Shown here: in pieces, positions 1 to 7,829 of the stretch
How the letters are laid out: the number at the start of each line of letters is the position of its first letter
Position numbering within the stretch: the stretch's first letter is position 1
From: Olsenella timonensis
GTDB lineage: Bacteria; Actinomycetota; Coriobacteriia; Coriobacteriales; Atopobiaceae
Length of the DNA: 64,000 bases
Reading direction: 5' to 3'
Assembly (NCBI RefSeq): GCF_900119915.1
Contig: NZ_LT635455.1
Span: forward strand, 1,178,001 to 1,242,000
The notes under the pieces: model-generated
The model's database searches: none
Seen by the model: only the letters and a program-made list of their open reading frames with translations
What the model was told of the DNA's origin: nothing
Position numbers and translations under genes: made by a program

Positions 1-853
1 TGCTCGCCGCCGTGGCGGTGCCGCACGCGGAGGCAAAGATGAGCGCCGTCTCGTAATCGACGCCACGCGTGACCTGCGCGAGGAAGCCGCCGACCATCGA
101 GTCGCCGGCGCCCGTCGCGTTGACGAGCCTGATCTTGGCCGTGGGGACCACGTGCTCGGCGCCGTTCTCGTCGAGCAGCAGCGAGCCGTGCCCACCGCAG
201 GAGATGATGACGTTGCGGGCGCCCGCGTCCTGGAGCTTGTGCGCGTAGGGCATGCAGGCCTCGGGCTCCTCGATCTCAACGCCGAAGATGCGGCCGACCT
301 CGTGGTTGTTGGGCTTGATGAGGAAGGGGTGCGCCTCGAGGGACTCCATCAGGAGCTGGCCCGGGGCGTCGACCACGAACTGGATGCCGCGGCCGCCGAG
401 GCGCCGCATGATCTGCATGTACATGTCCTCGGGAAGCGAGTTGGGGATGGAGCCCGTGAGGACCAGCGTGTCCCCGGCGCCCACCACGTCCATGCGCTCG
501 AGCAGCTCGTCGACCTTCTTCTCGGGAATCTTGGGGCCCATGCCGTTGACCATCGTCATGACGATGCCGTTGAGCTTGATGTTGATGCGGGTGTAGCCAC
601 GGTCGAGAAGGACGAAGTTGAGCGCGACGCCCTTCTCCTGGAGGCGGCGGATGAGGTAGTCGCCGGTGAAGCCGGCCGCGATGCCCATGGCGATGCTGGG
701 AACGTCCAGCTCGTTCAGAAGGGTGGAGATGTTGATGCCGTTGCCGCCGCAGTGCAGCTCCTCCGAGGACGAGCGGTTGGTGAAGCCCATGTCGAGGGTC
801 AGGGGATGCATGACGTAGTCAAGAGCAGGGTTCAACGTCATCGTGTAAATCAA
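1..853 (-). CDS. fruK: 1-phosphofructokinase / PfkB-family sugar kinase, partial
   Basis: Carbohydrate kinase of the ribokinase (PfkB) family, probably phosphorylating fructose-1-phosphate to fructose-1,6-bisphosphate. The 3' end lies beyond the left edge. The read starts at a TTG (851-853) preceded by AAGGAG at a 6 nt spacing and gives LIYTMTLNPALDYV, the N-terminus typical of FruK/LacC proteins; the next ATG (839-841) is four codons in and would cut this conserved strand. Further on are a GGNGIN glycine-rich segment and the C-terminal anion-hole/catalytic motif NATGAGDS followed by GGF. Tagatose-6-phosphate kinase is the main alternative, because the substrate cannot be read from the sequence and no fru PTS gene is visible here. 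Confidence 0.82.
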   Translation of the reverse strand, partial: MIYTMTLNPALDYVMHPLTLDMGFTNRSSSEELHCGGNGINISTLLNELDVPSIAMGIAAGFTGDYLIRRLQEKGVALNFVLLDRGYTRINIKLNGIVMTMVNGMGPKIPEKKVDELLERMDVVGAGDTLVLTGSIPNSLPEDMYMQIMRRLGGRGIQFVVDAPGQLLMESLEAHPFLIKPNNHEVGRIFGVEIEEPEACMPYAHKLQDAGARNVIISCGGHGSLLLDENGAEHVVPTAKIRLVNATGAGDSMVGGFLAQVTRGVDYETALIFASACGTATAAS

Positions 854-983
854 CGCGAGCTCCTTCCATCGGGCAAATCACACGTTACAAGTATGCCGTA
901 AGTCCGCTCGGCGCGCCGCAGAATTTTGCGAGCGTATTTCGACTCGCGGTCAGAGGCGATGGGGGGCGCCCCTCGCGCCGCGC

Positions 984-1012
984 GAAAAGGGCCGGGGCAT
1001 GAGCCCCGGCCC
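984..1012 (-). terminator. Intrinsic terminator after tRNA-Arg
   Basis: Perfect 10-bp stem (989-998 with 1003-1012) with a 4-nt loop, followed on the minus strand by TTTT. It lies just after the 3' end of the minus-strand tRNA-Arg. Confidence 0.8.
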
Positions 1013-1021
1013 GAAGTCCCC

Positions 1022-1098
1022 TGGCGCGCCCTGAGGGATTCGAACCCCCGACCTTGGGATTAGAAGTCCCCCGCTCTATCCAGCTGAGCTAAGGGCGC
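1022..1098 (-). tRNA. tRNA-Arg (anticodon UCU)
   Basis: Cloverleaf on the minus strand with acceptor stem GCGCCCT/AGGGCGC, D-stem GCTC/GAGC, anticodon loop CTTCTAA (anticodon TCT) and a GGTTCGAAT T-loop. The 3' CCA is encoded at 1022-1024. It begins 18 nt after the stop of the NUDIX gene and may be co-transcribed with it; no separate promoter was evident. Confidence 0.95.
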
Positions 1099-1116
1099 CT
1101 GAGTCGAGGCACCATT

Positions 1117-1695
1117 CTAGAGCATCCCGAAGGCGCGCGCGGCGAGAAGCCCCATCACGGTCTTGGCGTCGTCGATGAGCCCGAGGCGGATGGCCTCGAT
1201 CACGTCGTCCACCGGAAGCCACAGCACGTTCAGGAACTCGCCCTCGTCGGGGGCCGACTCCCCCTGCGTGAGGCCGTGCGCGAAGTAGACGGAGGTGTGC
1301 TCGTTCGTGAAGCCCGGCGCGCCGTACGACTCCACGAGCAGCTCGGCGCGCTCGGCGACGAGGCCCGTCTCCTCGGTGAGCTCGCGCGCGGCGCAGACGT
1401 CGCGGGGCTCGTCGGGATCGACCTTGCCCGCGGGAATCTCGAGCGTCATGCGCCCGAGCGCCACTCGGTACTGCCGGACCAGGCAGACGCGACCGTCGCG
1501 CACGGCGACCACGCCGGCCCCGCCGTGGTGCAGGACGAGGTCGCGCCCACTGCGGGAGCCGTCGGAGAGCTCGACCTCGACCTGCTCGACGGTGAAGATC
1601 CTGCCCGACCAGGAGAAGTCAGTCCCCACGACCCGCTCGTAGAGCGCCGGGTCGCCCTCGAGCGCGCGGCGAATGGCGTCAAGACCCTCGGACAT
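1117..1695 (-). CDS. NUDIX hydrolase, ADP-ribose pyrophosphatase-like
   Basis: 192-residue hydrolase expected to cleave a nucleoside diphosphate linked to another moiety; size and context resemble ADP-ribose pyrophosphatases (NudF). A complete NUDIX box spans residues 90-112: G-x5-E-x7, then REL-x-EE-x-GL. A PG residue pair (APGF) follows about 17 residues later, as in ADP-ribose pyrophosphatases. The ATG at 1693-1695 lies 1 nt past the TGA of the upstream nuclease gene, and the ribosome site GGGAGGT is inside that gene, so translation is probably coupled. An upstream open extension in the same frame overlaps the nuclease and is rejected. Confidence 0.9.
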   Translation of the reverse strand: MSEGLDAIRRALEGDPALYERVVGTDFSWSGRIFTVEQVEVELSDGSRSGRDLVLHHGGAGVVAVRDGRVCLVRQYRVALGRMTLEIPAGKVDPDEPRDVCAARELTEETGLVAERAELLVESYGAPGFTNEHTSVYFAHGLTQGESAPDEGEFLNVLWLPVDDVIEAIRLGLIDDAKTVMGLLAARAFGML

Positions 1696-1696
1696 G

Positions 1697-2485
1697 TCAT
1701 ACCTCCCAGAACTCGCCGGTGGCGTAGTCGATCTCGAACCCCGCGGCGGCGTTGAAGACCTCGACCTCGAGGTCAAGCTCGCCGTCCGAGGAGAGGACGT
1801 CGACGAAGACGCTGCGGGGCACGAGCTCGTCCCCCTCGTAGACCGGCGTCGCGGCGTAGTAGACGGTGCCGTCACGATTGTCCCACAGCCAGTCGCGCGC
1901 GAGGCCCTCGGCGTATGCCATGCCGCCGTCCTGGCCCCGATTGTCACCCACGTTCTGAGTCCGCGTGCCCGTGACCAGGTTCTCCGGCACCTCCTCGCCG
2001 CCGAGCGACTTGGCGAGCAGGTGGCTGCGGTTGAAGATCGCGCCGTGATAGGTGCTGCCGTCGGGCATCGCGATGTCGACCTCCGCGTTGTGCCCCCAGC
2101 CAGAGGGGTGGATCCAGGACATGTCCTCGCGCTCGCGCTCGCTGCCGGCGCGCATCATGTCAAAGGTGACGAGCGCGGCGACGCGCCCGGTGCGGCCGAG
2201 CCCGTCGAGTCCCTCGTAGCGCGCCTCGCCCGGCGCCAGCTCGACGTCGACGACGGCGGGCCCGACGACGCGGCAGTAGTCGGGGTAGGCGTCCGCGTTC
2301 CAGGCGGTATAGGAGAGGGAGCGAGCGGGAACGTGCCGGCCTGCGGCTGGGACGTCGCCGACACCCGGCAGCGAGAGCGCGCCAGGTCCCAGCGCGGCCG
2401 CCGCGGCAACGAGAAGGGCGACGAGAAGGGCGAGCGGGCCGCGCGCGGGCGTCCTTCTCGGCCCTTTCCTGATCTTTCGGGGCAT
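1697..2485 (-). CDS. DNA/RNA non-specific endonuclease, EndA-like
   Basis: 262-residue nuclease of the NUC1/EndA family, which cuts DNA and RNA with a metal-bound beta-beta-alpha fold. The N-terminus has basic residues followed by a hydrophobic stretch (about 18-33), so it is likely membrane-anchored or secreted. The catalytic region reads FNRSHLLAKSLGG with the candidate general-base His at 155, then NLVTGTRTQNVGDN, which carries the Asn residues used for metal binding. The streptococcal EndA motif is DRGH-like; here it is NRSH, as in DNA-entry nucleases of many Gram-positives. It may serve nutrition or DNA uptake, but no competence genes adjoin it. Confidence 0.85.
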   Translation of the reverse strand: MPRKIRKGPRRTPARGPLALLVALLVAAAAALGPGALSLPGVGDVPAAGRHVPARSLSYTAWNADAYPDYCRVVGPAVVDVELAPGEARYEGLDGLGRTGRVAALVTFDMMRAGSEREREDMSWIHPSGWGHNAEVDIAMPDGSTYHGAIFNRSHLLAKSLGGEEVPENLVTGTRTQNVGDNRGQDGGMAYAEGLARDWLWDNRDGTVYYAATPVYEGDELVPRSVFVDVLSSDGELDLEVEVFNAAAGFEIDYATGEFWEV

Positions 2486-2499
2486 GGCACTCCCTCATG

Positions 2500-2524
2500 A
2501 AAAAGGGCCGTCTCTCGACGGCCC
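2500..2524 (-). terminator. Terminator of the His-Lys-Lys tRNA operon
   Basis: 7-bp stem (2505-2511 with 2518-2524) and 6-nt loop, followed on the minus strand by TTTTT. It lies between the second tRNA-Lys and the nuclease start. Confidence 0.8.
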
Positions 2525-2534
2525 CCGCATATCG

Positions 2535-2610
2535 TGGTGGATCGTCAGGGGTTCGAACCCTGGACCTTGGGATTAAGAGTCCCCTGCTCTACCAGCTGAG
2601 CTAACGATCC
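2535..2610 (-). tRNA. tRNA-Lys (anticodon CUU), copy 2
   Basis: 76-nt cloverleaf with acceptor GGATCGT/ACGATCC, anticodon loop CTCTTAA and encoded CCA (2535-2537). It is identical to the neighbouring copy and separated from it by 4 nt. Confidence 0.95.
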
Positions 2611-2614
2611 AAAA

Positions 2615-2690
2615 TGGTGGATCGTCAGGGGTTCGAACCCTGGACCTTGGGATTAAGAGTCCCCTGCTCTACCAGCTGAGCTAACGATCC
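2615..2690 (-). tRNA. tRNA-Lys (anticodon CUU), copy 1
   Basis: 76-nt tRNA identical to the 2535-2610 copy, including the encoded CCA; a tandem duplication. It is transcribed after tRNA-His. Confidence 0.95.
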
Positions 2691-2703
2691 GTATTCGATT
2701 GAA

Positions 2704-2780
2704 TGGGGTGGGCGAAGGGTCTCGAACCCTCGACCTACGGAGCCACAGTCCGTCGCTCTGCCAACTGAGCTACGCCCACC
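2704..2780 (-). tRNA. tRNA-His (anticodon GUG)
   Basis: Acceptor GTGGGCG/CGCCCAC, anticodon loop CTGTGGC, discriminator C followed by encoded CCA (2704-2706). The extra 5' G at 2780 would be G-1 pairing with C73, the hallmark of tRNA-His. Confidence 0.95.
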
Positions 2781-2809
2781 ATCTCGCCACCTCTTGAAGC
2801 AGCTCGACT

Positions 2810-2838
2810 ATTATGCAAAACCGAGCCTCTCGATGCAA
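2810..2838 (-). promoter_or_regulatory. Promoter of the tRNA-His-Lys-Lys operon
   Basis: On the minus strand TTGCAT (2833-2838) and CATAAT (2810-2815) are separated by exactly 17 nt, about 30 nt upstream of tRNA-His. This is a good sigma-70 type match. Confidence 0.7.
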
Positions 2839-2863
2839 GGACTTTTTTCGTGCGAGCGCATCT

Positions 2864-3043
2864 TCACATCAGGAGGACGAAAAGAAGGACGGCCACGCCG
2901 ACAAGCACGGAGAGGCAGCCGACGCATCCGCACCCGGAGCCTCCGCCGCCCGCCCGCACGAGCGGGTCCGCGCCGTAATGAGTGAGCGCGCGCTCGGGTG
3001 TCGACCAGCGCCCGTCGCGATCGAAGTCGAAGGGGTTGCCCAT
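2864..3043 (-). CDS. EF-hand-loop, single-TM microprotein (59 aa)
   Basis: Very short protein of unknown function. Residues 6-17 (DFDRDGRWSTPE) match every ligand position of a canonical EF-hand calcium loop (D1, D3, D5, G6, E12). A Gly/Cys-rich linker (GGGGSGCGCVGC) and a hydrophobic C-terminal helix (about 44-59) follow, giving a single membrane anchor. The ATG begins 2 nt after the Fic stop codon and has no convincing Shine-Dalgarno of its own, so it is probably translationally coupled to fic. A second protein of the same architecture ends the cassette at 32246-32506. No function is assigned; a partner or modulator of Fic is only inference. Confidence 0.6.
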   Translation of the reverse strand: MGNPFDFDRDGRWSTPERALTHYGADPLVRAGGGGSGCGCVGCLSVLVGVAVLLFVLLM

Positions 3044-3045
3044 GA

Positions 3046-3795
3046 CTAGTCGAGCAGGCCCTCCCAGGTGAGCATCGTCTCGGAGCGCAGGAAGCGCCTG
3101 AGCGGGCCCAGGTCGCCCTCCAGGTGGAAGACGTCGAGCGCCGCATGGTAGGCGGCATGGTTCTGCGCGTGTATCACGATCGGCGGCATCCCCATCGCGA
3201 GCAGGACAACGTTCATGAGCAGGCGCGCCGTTCGACCGTTGCCGTCGGCGAAGGGGTGGATGTCGAAGAGCTTCGCGTGGAGGTAGGCGGCTATGGTGAG
3301 CCTGCGGGCCCCTTCCTCCAGATAGGTGTTCACGTCGTCTGCGAGCAGCCCCACCGCACGCGGGACCTCGGACGCGGGAATGCCCACGCTCGCGGGGCCG
3401 CCCACGTAGTTCTCTATCTTGAAGGTGCCCGGGCGCTCGCCGGCGAGCAGGCGCCCCTCGTCGTAGGTGCCCATCGTCACGAGGCCCTGCGCCTGGCAGA
3501 TGAGCTCCTCCGAGAGGCACGGGGCCTCGGCGAGCTTGGTGCGCGCCAGCTCCCAGGAGAGCCTGAGGTTGTAGGTCTCGATGAGCAGCTGGACGTCGCC
3601 GGTGTAGCCCGTGACGCCGCCGGTCTCCACGATCTGCCTCACGGTCTCGTACGTGAGCTCGGAGTTCTCGATCTTCTCGGAGTTGTAGACGTAGTCGGGC
3701 ACAAACTCCGCGAGCAGCTGCTCGCGGCGCTCGGGCGTGAGCGCGGACCACCTGGCGACGAGCTCGTCGTACTGGGGCTTCAGCGAATCTGCCAT
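3046..3795 (-). CDS. Fic-domain protein, class II (self-inhibited)
   Basis: 249-residue Fic protein; the family transfers AMP or another phosphate-containing group from a nucleotide to target hydroxyls. The catalytic signature HPFADGNGR is intact at residues 180-188. An N-terminal SEKIEN (39-44) fits the inhibitory motif [ST]xxxE[GN], placing it in class II, where this helix blocks the ATP site of its own protein. The ATG at 3793-3795 has GGGAGG about 6 nt upstream; a longer open frame upstream lacks support. A 59-aa EF-hand/TM microprotein follows after 2 nt. Whether this is a toxin, a housekeeping regulator or a two-component module with the microprotein is open. Confidence 0.9.
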   Translation of the reverse strand: MADSLKPQYDELVARWSALTPERREQLLAEFVPDYVYNSEKIENSELTYETVRQIVETGGVTGYTGDVQLLIETYNLRLSWELARTKLAEAPCLSEELICQAQGLVTMGTYDEGRLLAGERPGTFKIENYVGGPASVGIPASEVPRAVGLLADDVNTYLEEGARRLTIAAYLHAKLFDIHPFADGNGRTARLLMNVVLLAMGMPPIVIHAQNHAAYHAALDVFHLEGDLGPLRRFLRSETMLTWEGLLD

Positions 3796-3922
3796 GGCGT
3801 GCCTCCCGTCCTGGGCTTGTTTGGGGCATTGTAGCGCCGGCCCCGACGGCGGGCCCGGCACTTTCCGTCAGAGGCGCGAGCACCTCGGCAGAGGGGACGC
3901 GCCCGCGGGCGCGCGGGGACCG

Positions 3923-5368
3923 CTACAGCAGCCCCCTGAGGTCGCCGCGGTCACGGGCAAGTCCCAGCAGGTGGCGGAACACGCGCTCCCCGTGCAGGCC
4001 GTCGTGCTCGAACTCGTTGGTGACCCAGGCGTGGCTCGCGCCCACGCGGGAGAGCGTGTCGAGCTGAAGGCCGGAGTCCACGTAGAGGTCGTCGAAGTAG
4101 ACGGCCGCCTGGAGCGGGGTCTCGTTTGCCGCAAGCCGCGCCTCGTCGTAGAGCCGCCCGAAGCTCGTGACGCGCATGAGCTCCCCCATCGCACCCGCAA
4201 ACGGTGTCAGCTCCGGCATCTCCTCGAACATCCACGGGAAGCACGCCTCGCCGGTCAGCACGAGCGGGCGGGCGTCCGGCGAGAACTCCGGTCGACCTGC
4301 CCACGCGCGCTCCGCAGCCCACGCGATCGGCCGCTCGAGCTCGCCGTCGGCATAGATGAGCTCCTGCAGCACCCAGTAGAGCGGGTTCGAGACCACGTTG
4401 GTGGCCTCCCACGCGCCCGCGAGAAACGCCGGCGAGACCTCGACCTTCTCGGCGTCGCCGCCCGCCGCGGCGAGGGCTGCCTCCGCGGAGCCGTCACCAG
4501 CCGTGAAGGCCAGGTCGAGGAGGTTGTGCAGGCGCTCGTGGCCCGGCTTCATGCCAAGGCCCTGCCCAAGCGACTGCAGGCGGCGCGGCGAGAGCGGCGA
4601 GCCGTCCGGAAGGCGCACGACGCCAGCGGCGACGCGGTCGGCGAGAAGCGCAAGGCGGCGCTCGTCACCCGGGTAGCGCTCGTAGAGCAGGTGGGTCTTC
4701 GCCACCATGCGCGGGAACGTGTGCGCGTAGACCTCGTCCGCGCTCGCCGGGACGTGTGGGATGCCGCCGCAGGTGAAGCTCGCCGCAGCCGCCTCCGGGA
4801 ACGTGGAGAGGTAAGCGAGCGTGAGAAAGCCCCCATAGCTCTGACCGAGCGTGACCCAGCGCGCGCCGCCAAGCTCGGCCAGACGCAGGTACTCGAAGTC
4901 GCGGACGATCGAGTCGGCGAGAAAGCGCTTGAGGAAGCGGGCCTGGGCCGCCGCGTCGCCCTCGCGTGCGATCGTGGCGCCGTCCACGCGCGAGGAGCGT
5001 CCGGTTCCGCGCTGGTCGGGCAGGATCACGCGGAAGTGGCGAACGGCCTCGGCGACCCAGCCGTCGCTTGTCGGCGAGGTGAGGCGCGGGCCGGCGCCGC
5101 CCGGACCGCCCTGAAGGAAGACCAGGTACGGCAGGTCGCGGCCAACGTTCTCCGGCGAGCACGCCACGCGGTAGAAGAGCCGCAGGGAGCGGCCCTCGAA
5201 GGCGGGGTCGCACTTCTCGGCCGCCGACGCCTCCGCGAGCGGCGAGCTCGAAGCATCCGCGACGCCCGCCAGCCGCGCAGGAGACGTCCCCCTCCAGTCG
5301 AGCGGGACGTCGATCGCGTGGTCCTCCACCGCGAGGCCAGGCAGACAGTAGCTGGCGAGAAGTGCCAT
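3923..5368 (-). CDS. Alpha/beta hydrolase, proline iminopeptidase-like (peptidase S33)
   Basis: 481-residue serine hydrolase of the S33 family, expected to release N-terminal proline or similar residues from peptides in the cytoplasm. Visible motifs in order: oxyanion-hole region FLQGGPGG (85-91), DQRGTG (118-123) and nucleophile elbow GQSYGG with Ser177. The C-terminal part supplies the acid and a late His (EHDGLHG). The length matches the larger tripeptidyl/prolyl aminopeptidases rather than the 310-residue Pip type. No signal peptide is seen. It lies 45 nt downstream of asd on the same strand and may be read through from it. Confidence 0.85.
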   Translation of the reverse strand: MALLASYCLPGLAVEDHAIDVPLDWRGTSPARLAGVADASSSPLAEASAAEKCDPAFEGRSLRLFYRVACSPENVGRDLPYLVFLQGGPGGAGPRLTSPTSDGWVAEAVRHFRVILPDQRGTGRSSRVDGATIAREGDAAAQARFLKRFLADSIVRDFEYLRLAELGGARWVTLGQSYGGFLTLAYLSTFPEAAAASFTCGGIPHVPASADEVYAHTFPRMVAKTHLLYERYPGDERRLALLADRVAAGVVRLPDGSPLSPRRLQSLGQGLGMKPGHERLHNLLDLAFTAGDGSAEAALAAAGGDAEKVEVSPAFLAGAWEATNVVSNPLYWVLQELIYADGELERPIAWAAERAWAGRPEFSPDARPLVLTGEACFPWMFEEMPELTPFAGAMGELMRVTSFGRLYDEARLAANETPLQAAVYFDDLYVDSGLQLDTLSRVGASHAWVTNEFEHDGLHGERVFRHLLGLARDRGDLRGLL

Positions 5369-5413
5369 GGAGCCCCCTTCGTGACGAGGCGGTCGACGCG
5401 GTCTCTCCCGTCC

Positions 5414-6430
5414 CTAGAGCAGGTGCTCCGCGATCTGCACGGCGTTGGTGGCGGCGCCCTTGCGGATCTGGTCGCCGCAGCACCAGAACGTGAGCGCGCT
5501 CACGCCCTCGGGCGCGGAGAGGTCGCGGCGGATGCGGCCGACCCAGATGAGGTCCTGGTCGGAGGTCTCGAGCGGCATGGGGTAGCGGCTCGCCGCCGGA
5601 TCGTCCACCACCCTCACGCCCGGCGCGGCCTCGAGCGCGGCGCGCGCCTCCTCCACCGAGATCGGCCGCTCGAACTCCGCCGTGATGGACTCGGAGTGCG
5701 AGCGCACCACCGGCACGCGCACGCAGGTGCAGCTCACGCGCAGCTCGGGCAGGTGCATGATCTTGCGCCCCTCGTTGAGCATCTTGAGCTCCTCGGAGGT
5801 GTAGCCCTCGTCCTTGAAGCCGCCGATCTGCGGGATGAGGTTCTCGGCCAGCTGGTACTGGAAGGGCGCCGTCTCCCCCACCGGCTCGCCGGCCGCCACG
5901 CAGCCGGTCTCGCGCACGAGCTCGTCGAGGCCGGGCTTGCCGGCGCCGGAGGCGGCCTGGTACGTGGAGACGACGAGACGAGTCACGCCCGCGAGCTGGT
6001 GGAGCGGCCACACCGGCACGAGTCCGATAATCGTGGCACAGTTGGGGTTGGCGATGATGCCGTGGTGGCCCGCGATGTCCGCGGCGTTGATCTCCGGCAC
6101 GACGAGCGGCACGTCGGCGTCCATGCGGAAGGCGTGGGAGTTGTCCACGCACACCGCGCCGCGGCGCACGGCCTCCGGCAGGAGCGCGCGGGCCGTGGCG
6201 TCGTCGGCCGCGCCGAGGACGATGTCGACGCCCTCGAAGGCGTCCGGCTCGGCGAGCGCAACGGGCACCTCCTCGCCGGCAAAGCGCACGGTGCGCCCCG
6301 CGTCCACGGACCGCTGGCTCGCGAGCGGCACGAGTCTGCCCACCGGGAAGCCGCGCTCCTCGAGGCACTGGAGCATCTGCTGGCCCACCACGCCGGTGGC
6401 GCCGAGGATGGCAACGGTCTTGTCGCTCAT
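5414..6430 (-). CDS. asd: Aspartate-semialdehyde dehydrogenase
   Basis: 338-residue NADPH-dependent enzyme converting aspartyl phosphate to aspartate semialdehyde, the branch-point intermediate for lysine/diaminopimelate, methionine and threonine. The N-terminal Rossmann motif is GATGVVG (10-16), and the active-site Cys131 lies in NPNCAT. The start ATG (6428-6430) has AAAGGA upstream. It follows lysC with a 49-nt gap that is largely filled by a perfect palindrome (6452-6480). Confidence 0.95.
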   Translation of the reverse strand: MSDKTVAILGATGVVGQQMLQCLEERGFPVGRLVPLASQRSVDAGRTVRFAGEEVPVALAEPDAFEGVDIVLGAADDATARALLPEAVRRGAVCVDNSHAFRMDADVPLVVPEINAADIAGHHGIIANPNCATIIGLVPVWPLHQLAGVTRLVVSTYQAASGAGKPGLDELVRETGCVAAGEPVGETAPFQYQLAENLIPQIGGFKDEGYTSEELKMLNEGRKIMHLPELRVSCTCVRVPVVRSHSESITAEFERPISVEEARAALEAAPGVRVVDDPAASRYPMPLETSDQDLIWVGRIRRDLSAPEGVSALTFWCCGDQIRKGAATNAVQIAEHLL

Positions 6431-6446
6431 GGCGGTTCCTTTCTGG

Positions 6447-6480
6447 AAATGGGTCAAAAGGGGACTGTCCCCTTTTGACC
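6447..6480. repeat. Palindromic REP-like element, copy A
   Basis: 29-nt near-perfect palindrome, arms GGTCAAAAGGGGAC and GTCCCCTTTTGACC around one central base (6452-6480). On the minus strand it begins right after the TAG of lysC, its first G following the stop directly. The identical sequence, including TAG before and CAT after, recurs after ilvN at 36915-36948. It could form a strong RNA hairpin between lysC and asd. Confidence 0.85.
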
Positions 6481-7811
6481 TAGCTGGCGGTGACCATCTC
6501 GTCGCGGACGAAGCGGTCATAGATCACGTGGATGGCGCGCTCGAAGTCCTCGTTGTTGACGCCGAGGATGATCGAGATCTCCTGCGAGCTCTGCGTGATC
6601 ATGCGGATGTTGACGCCGGCCTCGCCGAGCGCGCCGAAGATCTTGCCCGAGGTGCCGGAACGCTTGGACATGTTGCGGCCGACGACGGAGATCAGGGCGA
6701 GCTTGTCCACCATCGTGATGTCGTCGGGCTCCAGCTCGCGGCGGATGTCGGCCACGATCGAGTAGATCGAGTCGCGCACGTCGGCGCCGTTCACCACGAC
6801 GGAGAACGAGTCGACGCCCGTGGGGATGTGCTCGACGGAGACCCCGTAGCGCTCCAGGATGGAGAGCGCGCGCCGCACGAAGCCCACCTCGTTGGACATG
6901 TGAGCCTTCTTGACGTGCACGGAGATGAAGTCGCGCTTGCCGGCGATGCCGGTGATCAGGTGCTCGTCCTCTCCCGCCCGGGCGCGCTCGCGGATGATCG
7001 TGCCCTCGTCGTCGGGCCGGTTGGTGTTCTTGATCTGGATGGGGATGTTCACCTCGCGCACCGGGAAGATGGCCTCCTCCTGCAGCACCGAGGCACCCAT
7101 GTAGGAGAGCTCGCGCATCTCGTCGAAGGTGATCCGGCGGATCGAGCGGGGGTGCTCGACGATGCGCGGGTCAGCCGAGAGGAACCCCGAGACGTCCGTC
7201 CAGTTCTCGTAGAGGCCGGCGTCGACGCAGCGCGCGAGGATCGCGCCCGTGATGTCTCCGCCGCCGCGCTGGAAGAGCTTGATCTGGCCGTCGACCGTGG
7301 CGCCGTAGAAGCCCGGCAGCACGAAGGACCCCTCGCGAACCATGACGTCCTTCAGGCGCGCAGCGGTGCGCTCCATGTCGACCTCGCCGTTGTGGTGGAA
7401 GACCACCACGTCGGCGGCGTCCACGAACGGCATCTGAAGGTACTCGGCCATGAGGTGGGCGGTGAACCACTCGCCGCGGGAGACGACGTACTCGGGCGAG
7501 TGCTTCTTGATGTTCTTGGCAAACAGCTCGAACTTCTCGTGCACCGGCCACTTGAGGCCCAGCTCCGAGGCGATGTCGAGGAAGCGGCGCTCGATGTCGG
7601 CGAGAAGCGCGGTGCAGTCGACGTGGTACTGGATGTGCGCGTTCACCAGCAGCAGGAGGTCGGTGATCTTGTTGTCGGAGGAGTCGCGCTTGCCCGCGGC
7701 GGACACCACGACGAAGCGGCGGTCGGGGTCGGCCTCGACGATGGACTTGACCTTGCGGAACTGCTCGGCGGACGCGACGGACGACCCGCCGAACTTGGCG
7801 ATCTTGATCAT
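6480..7811 (-). CDS. lysC: Aspartate kinase
   Basis: 443-residue aspartokinase catalysing the first step of the aspartate pathway (aspartate + ATP to aspartyl phosphate). The N-terminal KFGGSS (6-11) is the kinase signature, and FVVVSA, RGGGDITGA and SADPR are further family motifs. The C-terminal third (from about 300) has two ACT regions with GVDSFSVVV and ISVVGRNM, so allosteric feedback by lysine and/or threonine is expected. It is a monofunctional enzyme, not fused to homoserine dehydrogenase. The hom start is 1.1 kb upstream on the same strand with an 18-nt gap, giving a likely hom-lysC-asd transcript. Confidence 0.95.
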   Translation of the reverse strand: MIKIAKFGGSSVASAEQFRKVKSIVEADPDRRFVVVSAAGKRDSSDNKITDLLLLVNAHIQYHVDCTALLADIERRFLDIASELGLKWPVHEKFELFAKNIKKHSPEYVVSRGEWFTAHLMAEYLQMPFVDAADVVVFHHNGEVDMERTAARLKDVMVREGSFVLPGFYGATVDGQIKLFQRGGGDITGAILARCVDAGLYENWTDVSGFLSADPRIVEHPRSIRRITFDEMRELSYMGASVLQEEAIFPVREVNIPIQIKNTNRPDDEGTIIRERARAGEDEHLITGIAGKRDFISVHVKKAHMSNEVGFVRRALSILERYGVSVEHIPTGVDSFSVVVNGADVRDSIYSIVADIRRELEPDDITMVDKLALISVVGRNMSKRSGTSGKIFGALGEAGVNIRMITQSSQEISIILGVNNEDFERAIHVIYDRFVRDEMVTAS

Positions 7812-7829
7812 GCGTGGAACCTGGCCTTT

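Noticed and set aside
2535-2690. Tandem tRNA-Lys copies as an attachment-site duplication
   Set aside because: Both copies are complete and only 4 nt apart with no mobile gene between them; simple tRNA tandem duplication is enough.
3737-6478. Long plus-strand open frame opposite the S33 peptidase and asd
   Set aside because: It is antisense to two well-supported genes, is very rich in Arg/Ala/Glu/His and has no recognisable domain or ribosome site; such frames are common opposite GC-rich genes.
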